From contig JASJDT010000007.1 of assembly GCA_030065655.1 (NCBI GenBank), positions 1 to 35,151 of the forward strand: a stretch of DNA of 35,151 bases, written 5' to 3'. How positions within the stretch are numbered: the first letter of the stretch is position 1; each line of letters begins with the position of its first letter. The notes below the pieces were generated by a model, which saw nothing but the letters and a program-made list of their open reading frames with translations, made no database searches and was not told the origin of the DNA. Made by a program: the position numbers and the translations under genes. This document shows positions 1 to 8,045 of the stretch, piece after piece. Origin of the DNA: Desulfocapsaceae bacterium (GTDB taxonomy: Bacteria; Desulfobacterota; Desulfobulbia; Desulfobulbales; Desulfocapsaceae).

Positions 1-224
1 ATGGCGGTGATCTCAAACTGATGATAGGCATTGATCTGGTAAGTGGCAGGCAAACCGGCCTGGAAGTGGTCAGCCACAGTGAGACCCCGGGACTTGGCGC
101 CAGGATCGAGGAACCCGGTTTTCGTCGCCAAGTCCCGGGGTCTCACTGTGGCTGACCACTTCCAGGCCGGTTTGCCTGCCACTTACCAGATCAATGCCTA
201 TCATCAGTTTGAGATCACCGCCAT
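1..224. repeat. Perfect inverted repeat (fold-back) at the window edge, 99-bp arms
   Basis: Bases 1-99 are the exact reverse complement of 126-224, separated by a 26-base spacer (100-125). Both arms carry the same internal part of rnfG. The plus-strand copy continues across 100-125 with a normal RnfG continuation (after PGLG comes ARIEEPGFR) and then snaps back into the opposite strand. That is what a fold-back chimera from amplification or assembly looks like. A real inverted duplication is less likely, because it would destroy rnfG and have arms with no mismatch. The left arm may extend beyond the window. Confidence 0.95.
3..125 (+). pseudogene. rnfG: rnfG internal fragment, plus-strand copy inside the fold-back repeat
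   Basis: These 41 codons on the plus strand encode the central part of RnfG, including the conserved SETPGLG stretch and ten further residues that the minus-strand copy lacks. The first 32 codons duplicate residues 96-127 of the minus-strand gene exactly. After base 125 the frame runs into reverse-complement sequence and meaningless residues. I read this as the true continuation of the minus-strand rnfG, placed on the wrong strand by the fold-back at 99/126, and not as a second gene. Confidence 0.85.
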
Positions 225-507
225 AGCCGCCTTTCCCAGTCGTTTCAATGGCAAGCGTGGAAACCTGGTCACCATCTACTATGAAAAATACGGGTATTTC
301 AGTATCACCGGCGCCAATGACAACCTTGTTGTTCAGAACCTCTTCGGCAGGCTTGCCAAAAAGTCTTTCTAACGCCGGGCCACGCACATAGAGGTCGGTC
401 TGTTGTTCAATCCGCGGAGCCAACCCTTGGTCGGCCATGGTAAGCACCGCCGAGCAGATTCCGGCAATCACCGAGAGCACGATAACCATCCGAGCTATTT
501 CAGACAT
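70..507 (-). CDS. rnfG: RnfG, electron transport complex subunit G (partial, chimeric 3' end)
   Basis: RnfG is the FMN-carrying periplasmic subunit of the Rnf ferredoxin:NAD+ oxidoreductase. Residues 1-127 are genuine: an N-terminal membrane segment at about 5-25, then the FMN-binding-domain region ending in the conserved HSETPGLG motif. Residues 128-145 are encoded by the fold-back repeat (below base 126) and are not real protein. The C-terminal part with the (S/T)GAT flavinylation site is therefore absent from the window. The start ATG overlaps the rnfD stop by 8 bp, the tight coupling typical of rnfCDGEAB operons. The missing 3' part and rnfE, A and B would lie further left on the real chromosome. 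Confidence 0.85.
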   Translation of the reverse strand: MSEIARMVIVLSVIAGICSAVLTMADQGLAPRIEQQTDLYVRGPALERLFGKPAEEVLNNKVVIGAGDTEIPVFFIVDGDQVSTLAIETTGKGGYGGDLKLMIGIDLVSGRQTGLEVVSHSETPGLGDENRVPRSWRQVPGSHCG

Positions 508-1495
508 TTTCGCCTCCCTTGACCCGAGGTTTGATCATATCCAATAGTGGAGAGCAGAGATTGGCCAGCAGCACGGCATAGACAATGCCATCGGTATGCT
601 GCGAATACCCCCTGATAAGCATCAATAAAAAACCAGCGATTATCCCGTAGCACAACATAGGAATCCTGTTCACCGGTGAGGTCGTATGATCGGTGATCAG
701 GAACAATCCCATGAACAGCGTTCCGCCGCTGAGGAGATAAAATTGAGGTGAAGCGAAGGTTCCCGGATCAGAAAGATGCAGCAGCGAGGCGGTGACCAGC
801 AGGCCAATGAGGAAACCGGCTACTACCTGCCATTGAATCTCGCGTAACAGTAGTAAAAACAAGCCACCGAACAATATCGGCAGCACCATTGCCTCGGCGG
901 CACCTGCAACTTGGCGGCCAAGCAGCAAATCCAGCCACTGGTATTGCGACTCGGCGGAAGCTCCCAGTGATTTCAGCATGCGCAGAGGTTCAACCATGGT
1001 AACCTGCCAATCAAAATCCTTCAATGCAGCGGTATTGTCCATGCGTCCCGGCCAGGAAAGCTGCAGGATGGCGACGCTGAGAACCACTGGTTGTGCCGGA
1101 AATCCACCAACACCACCAAAAAGCTTCTTCCCGACAATCACCATGAAAAAGCAGCCTGTCAAAATCAGCCACCAGGGAGCGTTCACAGGCAACATGAAGC
1201 CGAGCATGAGACCGTACAGAAGGCTGTTCCAGTTGGAAGTGAGATCACGCGAAGGTGCCAGCCGCTCGGCCACGAGATCGATAACGACGGCAAAGAAGAC
1301 ACAGAGGCCAAAGATCCGTAGTGATGCCGTGCCGAAATAGTAGATACTGGCAGCGATGGCCGGCAAAAGGGCAATCGCCCAGCGTTGATAGACTTGCGCG
1401 ATTCCTGATCCCATCCGGCAGTGGGGGCCGACAGCCACATCGAGCATGCTCGAGTCCGTGGGGCCGGGTTGCTGGTACATTTTTATTTCTTTCAT
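500..1495 (-). CDS. rnfD: RnfD, electron transport complex membrane subunit D (divergent)
   Basis: This 331-residue polytopic membrane protein has many hydrophobic segments and RnfD landmarks: GGVGG at about 127-131, SWPG at 147-150, TDHTTSPVN in the second half and a C-terminal NLCSPLLD. RnfD helps move ions across the membrane and normally holds covalent FMN on the Thr of an ATPL motif. Here the matching stretch reads VTMVEPL (165-171), with Glu169 where the Thr is expected, and the usual NPFNPA stretch is changed to FPAQPV. I chose the ATG at 1495, 4 bases after the rnfC stop with AAGG just upstream, over a GTG at 1528 inside rnfC. It lies between rnfC and rnfG. Confidence 0.88.
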   Translation of the reverse strand: MKEIKMYQQPGPTDSSMLDVAVGPHCRMGSGIAQVYQRWAIALLPAIAASIYYFGTASLRIFGLCVFFAVVIDLVAERLAPSRDLTSNWNSLLYGLMLGFMLPVNAPWWLILTGCFFMVIVGKKLFGGVGGFPAQPVVLSVAILQLSWPGRMDNTAALKDFDWQVTMVEPLRMLKSLGASAESQYQWLDLLLGRQVAGAAEAMVLPILFGGLFLLLLREIQWQVVAGFLIGLLVTASLLHLSDPGTFASPQFYLLSGGTLFMGLFLITDHTTSPVNRIPMLCYGIIAGFLLMLIRGYSQHTDGIVYAVLLANLCSPLLDMIKPRVKGGENV

Positions 1496-1499
1496 AACC

Positions 1500-2813
1500 T
1501 TACTCTTCGTTCCAGACGTATCGTTCACCGTGGGTCATTTCATGGTTGCAGAAGTGCAGGAGTTGGACGATGGGTCGTTCTGCGGGACACACATACGCAC
1601 ATAAACCGCATTCGTGACACGCCTCCGGACGCAGATTGTGCGTTGAATTAAATTGGCCGAATTCAATCATCCGATTGATGAGGTGCACTTGTATTTTCGC
1701 AGGACAGACACGGGTACAGCGACCGCAGAAAATACAGGGGGCAATTTGGTCGAAGGGTGAGAGATCCTCGGCAATGAGGTAAACACCGCTGTTATAGGTA
1801 AGCGGTGTTAGATCGGAATACTGGGCAATGCCCTTCATGGGGCCACCAACCACGGGACGGGTATAATCGCTTATCTGCAGTCCTTGACTGCCCAGCACAT
1901 GTTTCAACGAGCTGCCCATGGGAAAACGAACGGTGACCGCTTTGTCAATGGCTGGACCGCTTATCGTCAGACATTTCTGGATGAAAGGCGAGATGCCATC
2001 CAAAGCGTCGACCATGGCTAGAATATTCTCGATGTCCTGGACGATTATACCATGGCTGATATAGCTCTCGCGATTCGGTATTCGCCGGCCCAACAGCTTT
2101 GCCACGACCTCTCGCTCAATACGACTCCAATAATCCTGAGACAATGGCGCAATTTTAGCAAATTCAGAAAACCGCTCTTCTGCCCATGACTTAAGTTCTT
2201 CGGGAACAGTAAGCCAAATATCGGCGTCGGGTAACAACATGCGAACTCGCTTGAGGCCTTCAGCGACTTTTTCTGCCTGCTGTTCGAGAAGAAGCTGGGA
2301 GGTGAGAATGGTTGGCTCTTCCTGGACACCGGTGATAATAACAGCTTCCAACCGGGGTAGTGTGGCGATATCACCTGAACCATAATCACGTCCAGATAGG
2401 GTCCAAGGCGCGTTGACACCGGAAGAGCGAATCCGCTCTAGTGCTGCCAACGGATTGGTTAGAGCCACCGGGCCGTCGTCAAACATCTCTTCGGGAGCCA
2501 ATCCTTCCTGACCGTCGTTTTCAATCACAACCGCAGGAGAATGAACACTCTGGGCGGTCCAGGTGGTTGCAATTTCCCTGACCTTACCACTGATACTGGC
2601 AAATGTACTGTTTCCAAGCCGGGAGCGACCGATCACCTGGCCTCGACGGACACTGTCTCCCGCCTTTACCGTCGGCAGGTAATGGATGCGTCCAGGGTAG
2701 TCCAGGGGAATCATAACCCGCTCTGGATCACTAATTTGCCGTATCTCGGGGTCGTAGGCCGGAACCGTAGGCAGCGCCGTCTTGTTTCTGAACAACTTTA
2801 AAAATTTCTGCAT
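1500..2813 (-). CDS. rnfC: RnfC, NADH-binding iron-sulfur subunit of the Rnf complex
   Basis: RnfC is the cytoplasmic subunit that carries FMN, binds NAD(H) and passes electrons through two [4Fe-4S] clusters. The 437-residue product starts MQKFLKLFRN, has the RnfC N-terminal barrel-like region (PLDYPGRIHYLPTVKAGDSV), and ends with two clusters: C360-x2-C-x2-C-x3-C370 and C399-x2-C-x2-C-x3-C409 followed by AERPIVQ, all typical. It is a short-form RnfC without the long C-terminal tail of enterobacterial proteins. The start at 2813 lies 10 bases after the cytochrome stop. A longer frame back to 2948 would run deep into the cytochrome gene and has no RnfC-like residues. The ribosome-binding site is weak, so translation may be coupled to the cytochrome. 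Confidence 0.93.
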   Translation of the reverse strand: MQKFLKLFRNKTALPTVPAYDPEIRQISDPERVMIPLDYPGRIHYLPTVKAGDSVRRGQVIGRSRLGNSTFASISGKVREIATTWTAQSVHSPAVVIENDGQEGLAPEEMFDDGPVALTNPLAALERIRSSGVNAPWTLSGRDYGSGDIATLPRLEAVIITGVQEEPTILTSQLLLEQQAEKVAEGLKRVRMLLPDADIWLTVPEELKSWAEERFSEFAKIAPLSQDYWSRIEREVVAKLLGRRIPNRESYISHGIIVQDIENILAMVDALDGISPFIQKCLTISGPAIDKAVTVRFPMGSSLKHVLGSQGLQISDYTRPVVGGPMKGIAQYSDLTPLTYNSGVYLIAEDLSPFDQIAPCIFCGRCTRVCPAKIQVHLINRMIEFGQFNSTHNLRPEACHECGLCAYVCPAERPIVQLLHFCNHEMTHGERYVWNEE

Positions 2814-2823
2814 GACTACTTTT

Positions 2824-3459
2824 TTAACGTAAATGACAAGCCGCGCATAACACTTCGCCATCGGCTTCGGTGAATTGCTCCGGTGAATTTTCAAGGTGAC
2901 AGTTAGTACAGCTCGTGTGGTACACCTCCGAAAGAGAACCTGGGGCATGGCATCCCAGGCAGGTATGCTCTTCTATTTCAAGATACTCGTCGTGATCCAT
3001 GATGTCCGGGGAATAACTGTCGTCGTCATGGCACTCCATACAACCTATAAGAGAGGTTTCGCTCTGCTGGACCGCAGGGTGGCACTGCCGGCAGGAGGCG
3101 GCTTGATCGTCATCCGCTATCTGCTCATGACACTGGCTGCAGTCAGTGCCGTGAATCTCTTTAAGTTCGTCATGGCTGAAATCTTCAGCGCCCATATCCT
3201 CGCCGTGGCAGTCTTCGCAGGTTGTTGCCTGGACAGAGCTGTACAATGAATGATGACAGACTGCGCAGGAATCAGCCATTTCATTGTGAGCGCCATGATC
3301 AAAAAGTACAGCCCCAGCCGTATTCCGAAGATATTTTCTGTCCGTTTCCGCCGGTGATTCCGGAATAAAATAGGCGAGAATAACTGCAACTGCTGCAACA
3401 ACAACTACAATTGTCAAGGAGCGTGTCCAATTTCGACGATCCTGCAAACTACCACTCAT
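2824..3459 (-). CDS. Membrane-anchored octaheme c-type cytochrome linked to Rnf
   Basis: This 211-residue protein has a single N-terminal membrane segment (about 15-31) and eight CxxCH heme-binding motifs starting at residues 65, 81, 107, 123, 140, 167, 184 and 205, with extra histidines suited to bis-His ligation. It should be exported and hold eight hemes c on the periplasmic face. In sulfate reducers a multiheme cytochrome gene often precedes rnfC and is thought to connect Rnf to periplasmic hydrogenases or other cytochromes. The same order is seen here. The ATG has AAGGGA five bases upstream and overlaps the preceding zinc-ribbon gene by 11 bp. It resembles class III cytochromes loosely; the exact family is not clear. 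Confidence 0.9.
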   Translation of the reverse strand: MSGSLQDRRNWTRSLTIVVVVAAVAVILAYFIPESPAETDRKYLRNTAGAVLFDHGAHNEMADSCAVCHHSLYSSVQATTCEDCHGEDMGAEDFSHDELKEIHGTDCSQCHEQIADDDQAASCRQCHPAVQQSETSLIGCMECHDDDSYSPDIMDHDEYLEIEEHTCLGCHAPGSLSEVYHTSCTNCHLENSPEQFTEADGEVLCAACHLR

Positions 3460-3925
3460 GACTATCCCTTAAAATCAATCTTTCATTATCCTCATCACTC
3501 ATGGTGTACCAGCGGCACGAAGGACGGGTACAACTAATAAGTTTCAACTTTTTCGAGTCGGAGACCGATACATGGATAGCAGCTAATTTGCAGCCGTCCT
3601 GGATGCAGGTATGGCCCGGTTCGATCAATGAAGCACGACAATGTGGGCAACGTACGTCGGCCAGCTCTTCGTCATCGTCAACATGCAGGGTACTTTCTTG
3701 GTCAAGCACATTGAGATAAGCGGCAATCTTACTGATGCCGACCTCGCCCTGATTGTTGACAATCTCCAAGACTGCCTGGTCACCTTCATTCAGACCGGCA
3801 TCACAGTGGGGGCACCAACAGTTTAAGAAGGTGTTATGCTTAATATGGGACCTTTCCATCAGCGGATGAGATTCCCAGACCTCTTCTTCCCAACCAGGTG
3901 GTTTATCGGAATCTTTTTTTGTCAT
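3449..3925 (-). CDS. Zinc-ribbon-like protein of unknown function, first gene of the rnf operon
   Basis: I do not recognise a named family. The 158-residue soluble protein has four pairs of cysteines: CPHC at 38-41, CPHC at about 93-96, CIQDGC and CTRPSC, which suggests two rubredoxin- or zinc-ribbon-like metal sites. There is no signal peptide. The start at 3925 has GGAG seven bases upstream. An in-frame ATG at 3967 gives a hydrophobic, AT-rich leader with no support. It overlaps the cytochrome gene by 11 bp, so it is almost certainly co-transcribed with rnf, and a role in assembly or regulation of the complex is possible but unproven. Confidence 0.75.
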   Translation of the reverse strand: MTKKDSDKPPGWEEEVWESHPLMERSHIKHNTFLNCWCPHCDAGLNEGDQAVLEIVNNQGEVGISKIAAYLNVLDQESTLHVDDDEELADVRCPHCRASLIEPGHTCIQDGCKLAAIHVSVSDSKKLKLISCTRPSCRWYTMSDEDNERLILRDSHEW

Positions 3926-4101
3926 CGGCAGCTCCGCAATTAAATCAAATATATAAAAATTATACATTTACGTGTAAGACAATCCTATATTATCCTCCAC
4001 GACTCAACCAACATTGAAAACAACCTCGCCAAGGTATCTTATTTTAAAATCTATTCCCACAAAATTCCTCTTTTTTCAGAAAACTTTCGTACTATTTCGT
4101 G

Positions 4102-4296
4102 TTACGTTGATATATTTTTATCACGACAGTTTTTGACACTGCACGGATCGATTAAAATTTTGCCATCTTGCCTTATCGCTCGCAGCTCACCATATTCGAG
4201 AAGCTGGTACACCACTTTTCGGCCCACCCCCAAGAACTTGGCCGCCTGCGGTACGGTAACAAGATCCGATAATATGTGTTCTGTTTTCTGTTGCAT
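4102..4296 (-). CDS. Small helix-turn-helix protein, excisionase/MerR-like DNA-binding domain
   Basis: This 64-residue protein is a single HTH_17-type domain. VPQAAKFLGVGRKVVYQLLEYGE covers the helix-turn-helix and the following residues form the wing. Such domains occur in phage excisionases and in many small chromosomal regulators. No integrase or other phage gene is nearby, so I favour a regulator. AGAGGA nine bases before the ATG supports the start. It stands alone between 176 bp and 231 bp of AT-rich non-coding sequence, upstream of the zinc-ribbon/rnf operon on the same strand, which makes it a candidate regulator of rnf. Confidence 0.75.
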   Translation of the reverse strand: MQQKTEHILSDLVTVPQAAKFLGVGRKVVYQLLEYGELRAIRQDGKILIDPCSVKNCRDKNIST

Positions 4297-4527
4297 TGCT
4301 GTATTCCTCTGCTGAATTTTGTCCTAACCCGAATTTCTCCCTCTTATAAAGAAGAAAAGCTGCTGAGAACCAGAAGTTAACCACAAAAAAGAATATTTGC
4401 AGTTGCAGCTCTACAACCATGGTATGCCAAGAGGAAAAAAATATCTCAATAATTTGGGTTATCAGTTCAACAGTTGAAACATGAAGAAGCTGGAGCTATG
4501 CGCAAATGATGGATTCGGATCAGGATT

Positions 4528-4740
4528 CTATTTCATCGCGTCTTGGATGCCTGCTTCAAGTAAATCCGGCTCGGTAAACAGTTTCATTTTTTTCACTCCC
4601 CGTCCATCAACAAAAGTATTGGTATAATGAAGCCCCGTCTTCCTGAGAATCTTTACACCGCTATCCAGCAGGATAAAATGATAGTTAAATACAACATACC
4701 CGAGTCCGAGCAGCAAACAGAGTGTAATAATTTTCTTCAA
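4528..4740 (-). CDS. Small membrane or secreted protein of unknown function (TTG start)
   Basis: This 70-residue protein has a lysine-rich N-terminus and one hydrophobic segment (about 4-20), followed by a polar C-terminal part containing FVDGRGVKKMKLFTEPDLL. I do not recognise a family. The TTG at 4740 is preferred because a perfect GGAGG lies five bases upstream. The in-frame ATG at 4752 lies upstream of, and partly overlaps, that ribosome-binding site and has none of its own. It lies 82 bp downstream of the REC-PAS-kinase gene and may be the last gene of that operon. Confidence 0.65.
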   Translation of the reverse strand: MKKIITLCLLLGLGYVVFNYHFILLDSGVKILRKTGLHYTNTFVDGRGVKKMKLFTEPDLLEAGIQDAMK

Positions 4741-4822
4741 ATAAACCTCCATCGACAACTGTTTTGGTTACCTGGATACCCATGCAGAGACCTTTCTCAT
4801 CGGATAAGCAAATAATTGATGA

Positions 4823-6289
4823 CTATTCTCCTTTTTTCAAAGGTAACAAAACGGTAAAAGTTGTCCCCTGTTCGATTTTACTCTCCACACTGATCGAGCC
4901 CTGGTGTGCATCGACGATGGACTTGACAATGGCCAACCCCAGGCCGGTACCATGAATTTCCCGGGTGTTCTTATCCTTAACCCGGTGAAAGCGGTTGAAA
5001 ATCTCAGCAAGGTCCTCCTCGGGAATACCAAAACCGGTATCACTTACCCTGATGACCGCCTGCTCGTTTTCAACGCCCGCTGAAACCGTTATCCTGGCAT
5101 GTTCTGGTGAGTACTTTACCGCATTGGTCAATAAATTGGTGAGCACCTCGTCAAGGCCCTGCTTGTCAGCATTGAGTAGAGGAAGTTCATCCTCAATCTC
5201 AGTAGTTACTTCGATGCTCTTTTCCTCGGCGGCCGCCCTATGAAAACTGACCTGCTCTTCAACAAGATCTCCAAGCTGAAGCTCTTGCATCTCCCGACCG
5301 ACCATGCCCGCCTCAATTCTGGCCAGATCGAGGAGTTCGGAGACAAGTTCTACCAAGTTGTTAATCTTTCCCGAGGCTCTCTCCAATATCTGCCGCTGTT
5401 TATCGGTCACCTCGCCAGCCAGGCCGTCTAGAATAATCTTTATCTGGGCAAGCAGAGAATTCATCGGACTGCGTATCTCATGAGAGACCATGGAGACAAA
5501 ATCTGATTTCATTCGATCCATCTCCTTGTCGGCGGTGACATCGTGAAGAACGGTGGTTGTCCCCAGAATTTGGCCGGCTCGATTACGAAATGGCGAGCAA
5601 TGCATGTTGATAATTTTTTCGCATTCACCGTCTTGCGAAGGAATAGAAATTTCCTGGCACAGTTCGGCAATAGTGTCATCGGGCATCGCCAGGGCCTTGT
5701 CGATACTGGCAATGATGGAATCATTAGTGACTACCTCCTCAACCGTTCTACCCTGCGGTTGTGAACCCATGTAGCCGACCATATTGAGAAATGCCGGATT
5801 AGCCAGCACAATTCTACGGTTATTATCGGTGGTCATTACCCCGTCGAGCAGCCGATTGACCATTACCCGCAATCTTGACTTGGAATCCTGAATATCCTGG
5901 AGGGCTTGGATATATTTTATCGATTTGGCAACAATCGTCCGCAGCTGATCTGGGGTAAATGGTTTGGGGATAAAATCGAAGGCTCCTTTTTTCATGGCTT
6001 CGATGGAATGTTCCACTGTCGCATAACCGGTAATAACTATCACGGCGGTATCGGGATGCTTCTCCTTTAGCTGCGGCAAGACCTCAAGTCCTGAAAGGTT
6101 GGGCATCATCAGATCAAGCAAAATGACATCGTAGTGTTTCTCCTCGATCATGCTCAACCCCAACTCACCGTTGTCGGCCGTGGCCACATCATATCCCTCT
6201 TCCTCAAGCACCATGGTGCAGGCGTCACGAATCCTCTCCTCATCATCGACCACGAGAATCTTTGGTGCTTGTATTTCCTGCATTGTCAT
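4823..6289 (-). CDS. REC-PAS-histidine kinase
   Basis: This 488-residue signalling protein has an N-terminal receiver domain (about 10-125, acidic pair D15/D16, phospho-acceptor D59, K109), a PAS domain (about 140-255), a HisKA domain with H270 in SHEIRSP, and a HATPase domain with NAVKYSP, DTGFGIPEE and GTGLGLAI boxes. It has no membrane segment. A receiver placed before the kinase suggests that phosphorylation by another kinase controls its output. The likely partner is the kinase encoded just upstream. AAGGAG eight bases before the ATG supports the start. It belongs to a minus-strand signalling run (9516 to 4528) directly downstream of the MetF/Hdr operon. Confidence 0.92.
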   Translation of the reverse strand: MTMQEIQAPKILVVDDEERIRDACTMVLEEEGYDVATADNGELGLSMIEEKHYDVILLDLMMPNLSGLEVLPQLKEKHPDTAVIVITGYATVEHSIEAMKKGAFDFIPKPFTPDQLRTIVAKSIKYIQALQDIQDSKSRLRVMVNRLLDGVMTTDNNRRIVLANPAFLNMVGYMGSQPQGRTVEEVVTNDSIIASIDKALAMPDDTIAELCQEISIPSQDGECEKIINMHCSPFRNRAGQILGTTTVLHDVTADKEMDRMKSDFVSMVSHEIRSPMNSLLAQIKIILDGLAGEVTDKQRQILERASGKINNLVELVSELLDLARIEAGMVGREMQELQLGDLVEEQVSFHRAAAEEKSIEVTTEIEDELPLLNADKQGLDEVLTNLLTNAVKYSPEHARITVSAGVENEQAVIRVSDTGFGIPEEDLAEIFNRFHRVKDKNTREIHGTGLGLAIVKSIVDAHQGSISVESKIEQGTTFTVLLPLKKGE

Positions 6290-6455
6290 GCTTTTTCTCC
6301 TTAGCCCGAATTTTGCGCGAGTCTGGTGGGTTAAAAGAACCTATTTCTCTAGCGGTACAGTTTATGCTCAGGAAAACACTTCAAACATCATCTATAATAT
6401 ACCAATAATGCTGTATTTTATTCTAAAAGACTCTTCTTTTCAGGCAATGTTCGGG

Positions 6456-7982
6456 TTAACCAATGGAATCAAATGGTAGGCCATCTGAATCGGCTAAAGC
6501 GGGCAGCTCCATTATAATCGTCGTTCCCTGTGGTCCCGTTTCCTTCACCTTGATATGTCCCCGGTTTTCCTCAAGAACACCATAGGCCATGCTCAAGCCC
6601 AAACCGGTGCCCTTACCCGGCGCCTTGGTGGTAAAGAAAGGATCGAATACCTTGTTCAGATTTTCCTCGGGGATACCACAACCGGTGTCTGAAACTTCGA
6701 GATACGCTTTACCGGTGCGTGGTTCACCATAGGTTTTCAGGATCAGAGTACCGTTGCCTTCCATAGCGTCAATAGCATTGATGATAAGATTGATTACCAC
6801 CTGATTCAGTTGATTTTTGTCTGCATCAATATAGATGAGATTGTCGGCCAGATCCTTGATGACTTCAACATGTACAAATAGTTTCTGGTCCCTAATCAAT
6901 CCCAGGCTTTCGTTTACTAAAGCATTGATGAGAAAAATATCTCTTTTGGGATTGGTCTGGCGGCTGTAGGCCAGCAAGTTCTTGACAATTTCTTTGCACC
7001 GTTCGGCATCTTCGAGGATGTAATCGAGGTTTTTCTTGTTGGGACTCCCTGCCTCCAGTTTCTCCTGCATGATATTGCCATACATGAGAATGGAGGTCAG
7101 TGGATTATTGATTTCATGAGCAACACCTGCTGCCAGACGACCAAGTGAGGCCATTTTTTCACTCTGGACTACCTGGGCCTGAGCTTCCTTAAGTTTTTGC
7201 TCCACCGCCAACTTTTCCCGCAGATCATTGAAAATAGCAGCTGTGGCTGATTCCTTGCCTTCATCGTAAATGATTGCCGCGGTCATCTCGACCGGAATTT
7301 CCTCACCGTCCCGAGTGCGGATATTCACTTTGGTTATGGGCAGTTTGCCACGTTCACCAAGAGAAGGATCACGCAGTTTACGCATGACTTCACGGGCAAC
7401 TCCTTCAGGATAGAAATCTTCGATATTGACCTCGTCGGCTTCGGCGATGGTGTAACCGAAAAGCTCTTCAGCCGCGCGATTCATCAGAATGATGTTGCCC
7501 CGGCGATCTGCTGCCATAATGCCGGATACGGAGCTCTGCACCACGTTATCGATGAGCTCGCGCATCCCGCTGTACAGTTTCTCAAGGGTTTTGATTTTGG
7601 TGATATCCCGGAAACTCTCGATTATATAGACAACATCACCATTGTCATCCAAAATGGGAGAAAAAACCCGGTCCTCCCATCTCTGCCGGCCCTGGCTGTC
7701 AGTGGTGGTAAACACAATCGACTTACCACTTTTCTTTTTAACGGCATCGGTGAGGGTCGGTTTTACTTCACCTCCTGCTGATGATTGGGTAACTGTTCGA
7801 AAGAGATGCTTGATATCCTCGCTTTTCTGGCCGATGGTTTGCTCGGCATTACGATCGATTTTCTCTTTTAATCGACGATTTACAGCAACTATGGTACCAT
7901 CGGGTGCCAGTATTCTGGTGGGGTATGAAAGTGAATCAAAAATCCGCAGTTGCCAATCATTTTCCGATGTTTTGGTAGCCAT
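6456..7982 (-). CDS. PAS-PAS-histidine kinase (soluble)
   Basis: This 508-residue cytoplasmic sensor kinase has two PAS domains (about 12-128 and 140-260), a HisKA domain with H289 in VAHEINNP, and a HATPase domain with [15 protein letters not shown] and GTGLGLSM. The VAHEINNP type of kinase is common beside NtrC-like regulators in Desulfobacterota. No membrane segment is visible, so it should sense a cytoplasmic signal such as redox state or a ligand. It lies 63 bp after the ACT-repeat gene and 166 bp before the REC-PAS-kinase gene, all on one strand. The ribosome-binding site is weak. Confidence 0.92.
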   Translation of the reverse strand: MATKTSENDWQLRIFDSLSYPTRILAPDGTIVAVNRRLKEKIDRNAEQTIGQKSEDIKHLFRTVTQSSAGGEVKPTLTDAVKKKSGKSIVFTTTDSQGRQRWEDRVFSPILDDNGDVVYIIESFRDITKIKTLEKLYSGMRELIDNVVQSSVSGIMAADRRGNIILMNRAAEELFGYTIAEADEVNIEDFYPEGVAREVMRKLRDPSLGERGKLPITKVNIRTRDGEEIPVEMTAAIIYDEGKESATAAIFNDLREKLAVEQKLKEAQAQVVQSEKMASLGRLAAGVAHEINNPLTSILMYGNIMQEKLEAGSPNKKNLDYILEDAERCKEIVKNLLAYSRQTNPKRDIFLINALVNESLGLIRDQKLFVHVEVIKDLADNLIYIDADKNQLNQVVINLIINAIDAMEGNGTLILKTYGEPRTGKAYLEVSDTGCGIPEENLNKVFDPFFTTKAPGKGTGLGLSMAYGVLEENRGHIKVKETGPQGTTIIMELPALADSDGLPFDSIG

Positions 7983-8045
7983 ATATAATCCGTCGATCTA
8001 AGAAGAAGTTACCCCATTTCCGTTGTCAGTAAATTTCAGTTTGCA

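Noticed and set aside
43-372. Plus-strand open frame of 109 codons at the left edge
   Set aside because: It begins in the fold-back repeat and then runs antisense to rnfG; it has no ribosome-binding site or recognisable motif.
4102-4296. Prophage or integrated element suggested by an excisionase-like protein
   Set aside because: No integrase, attachment-site repeat, tRNA or other phage gene is present; the HTH_17 fold is common in ordinary small regulators.
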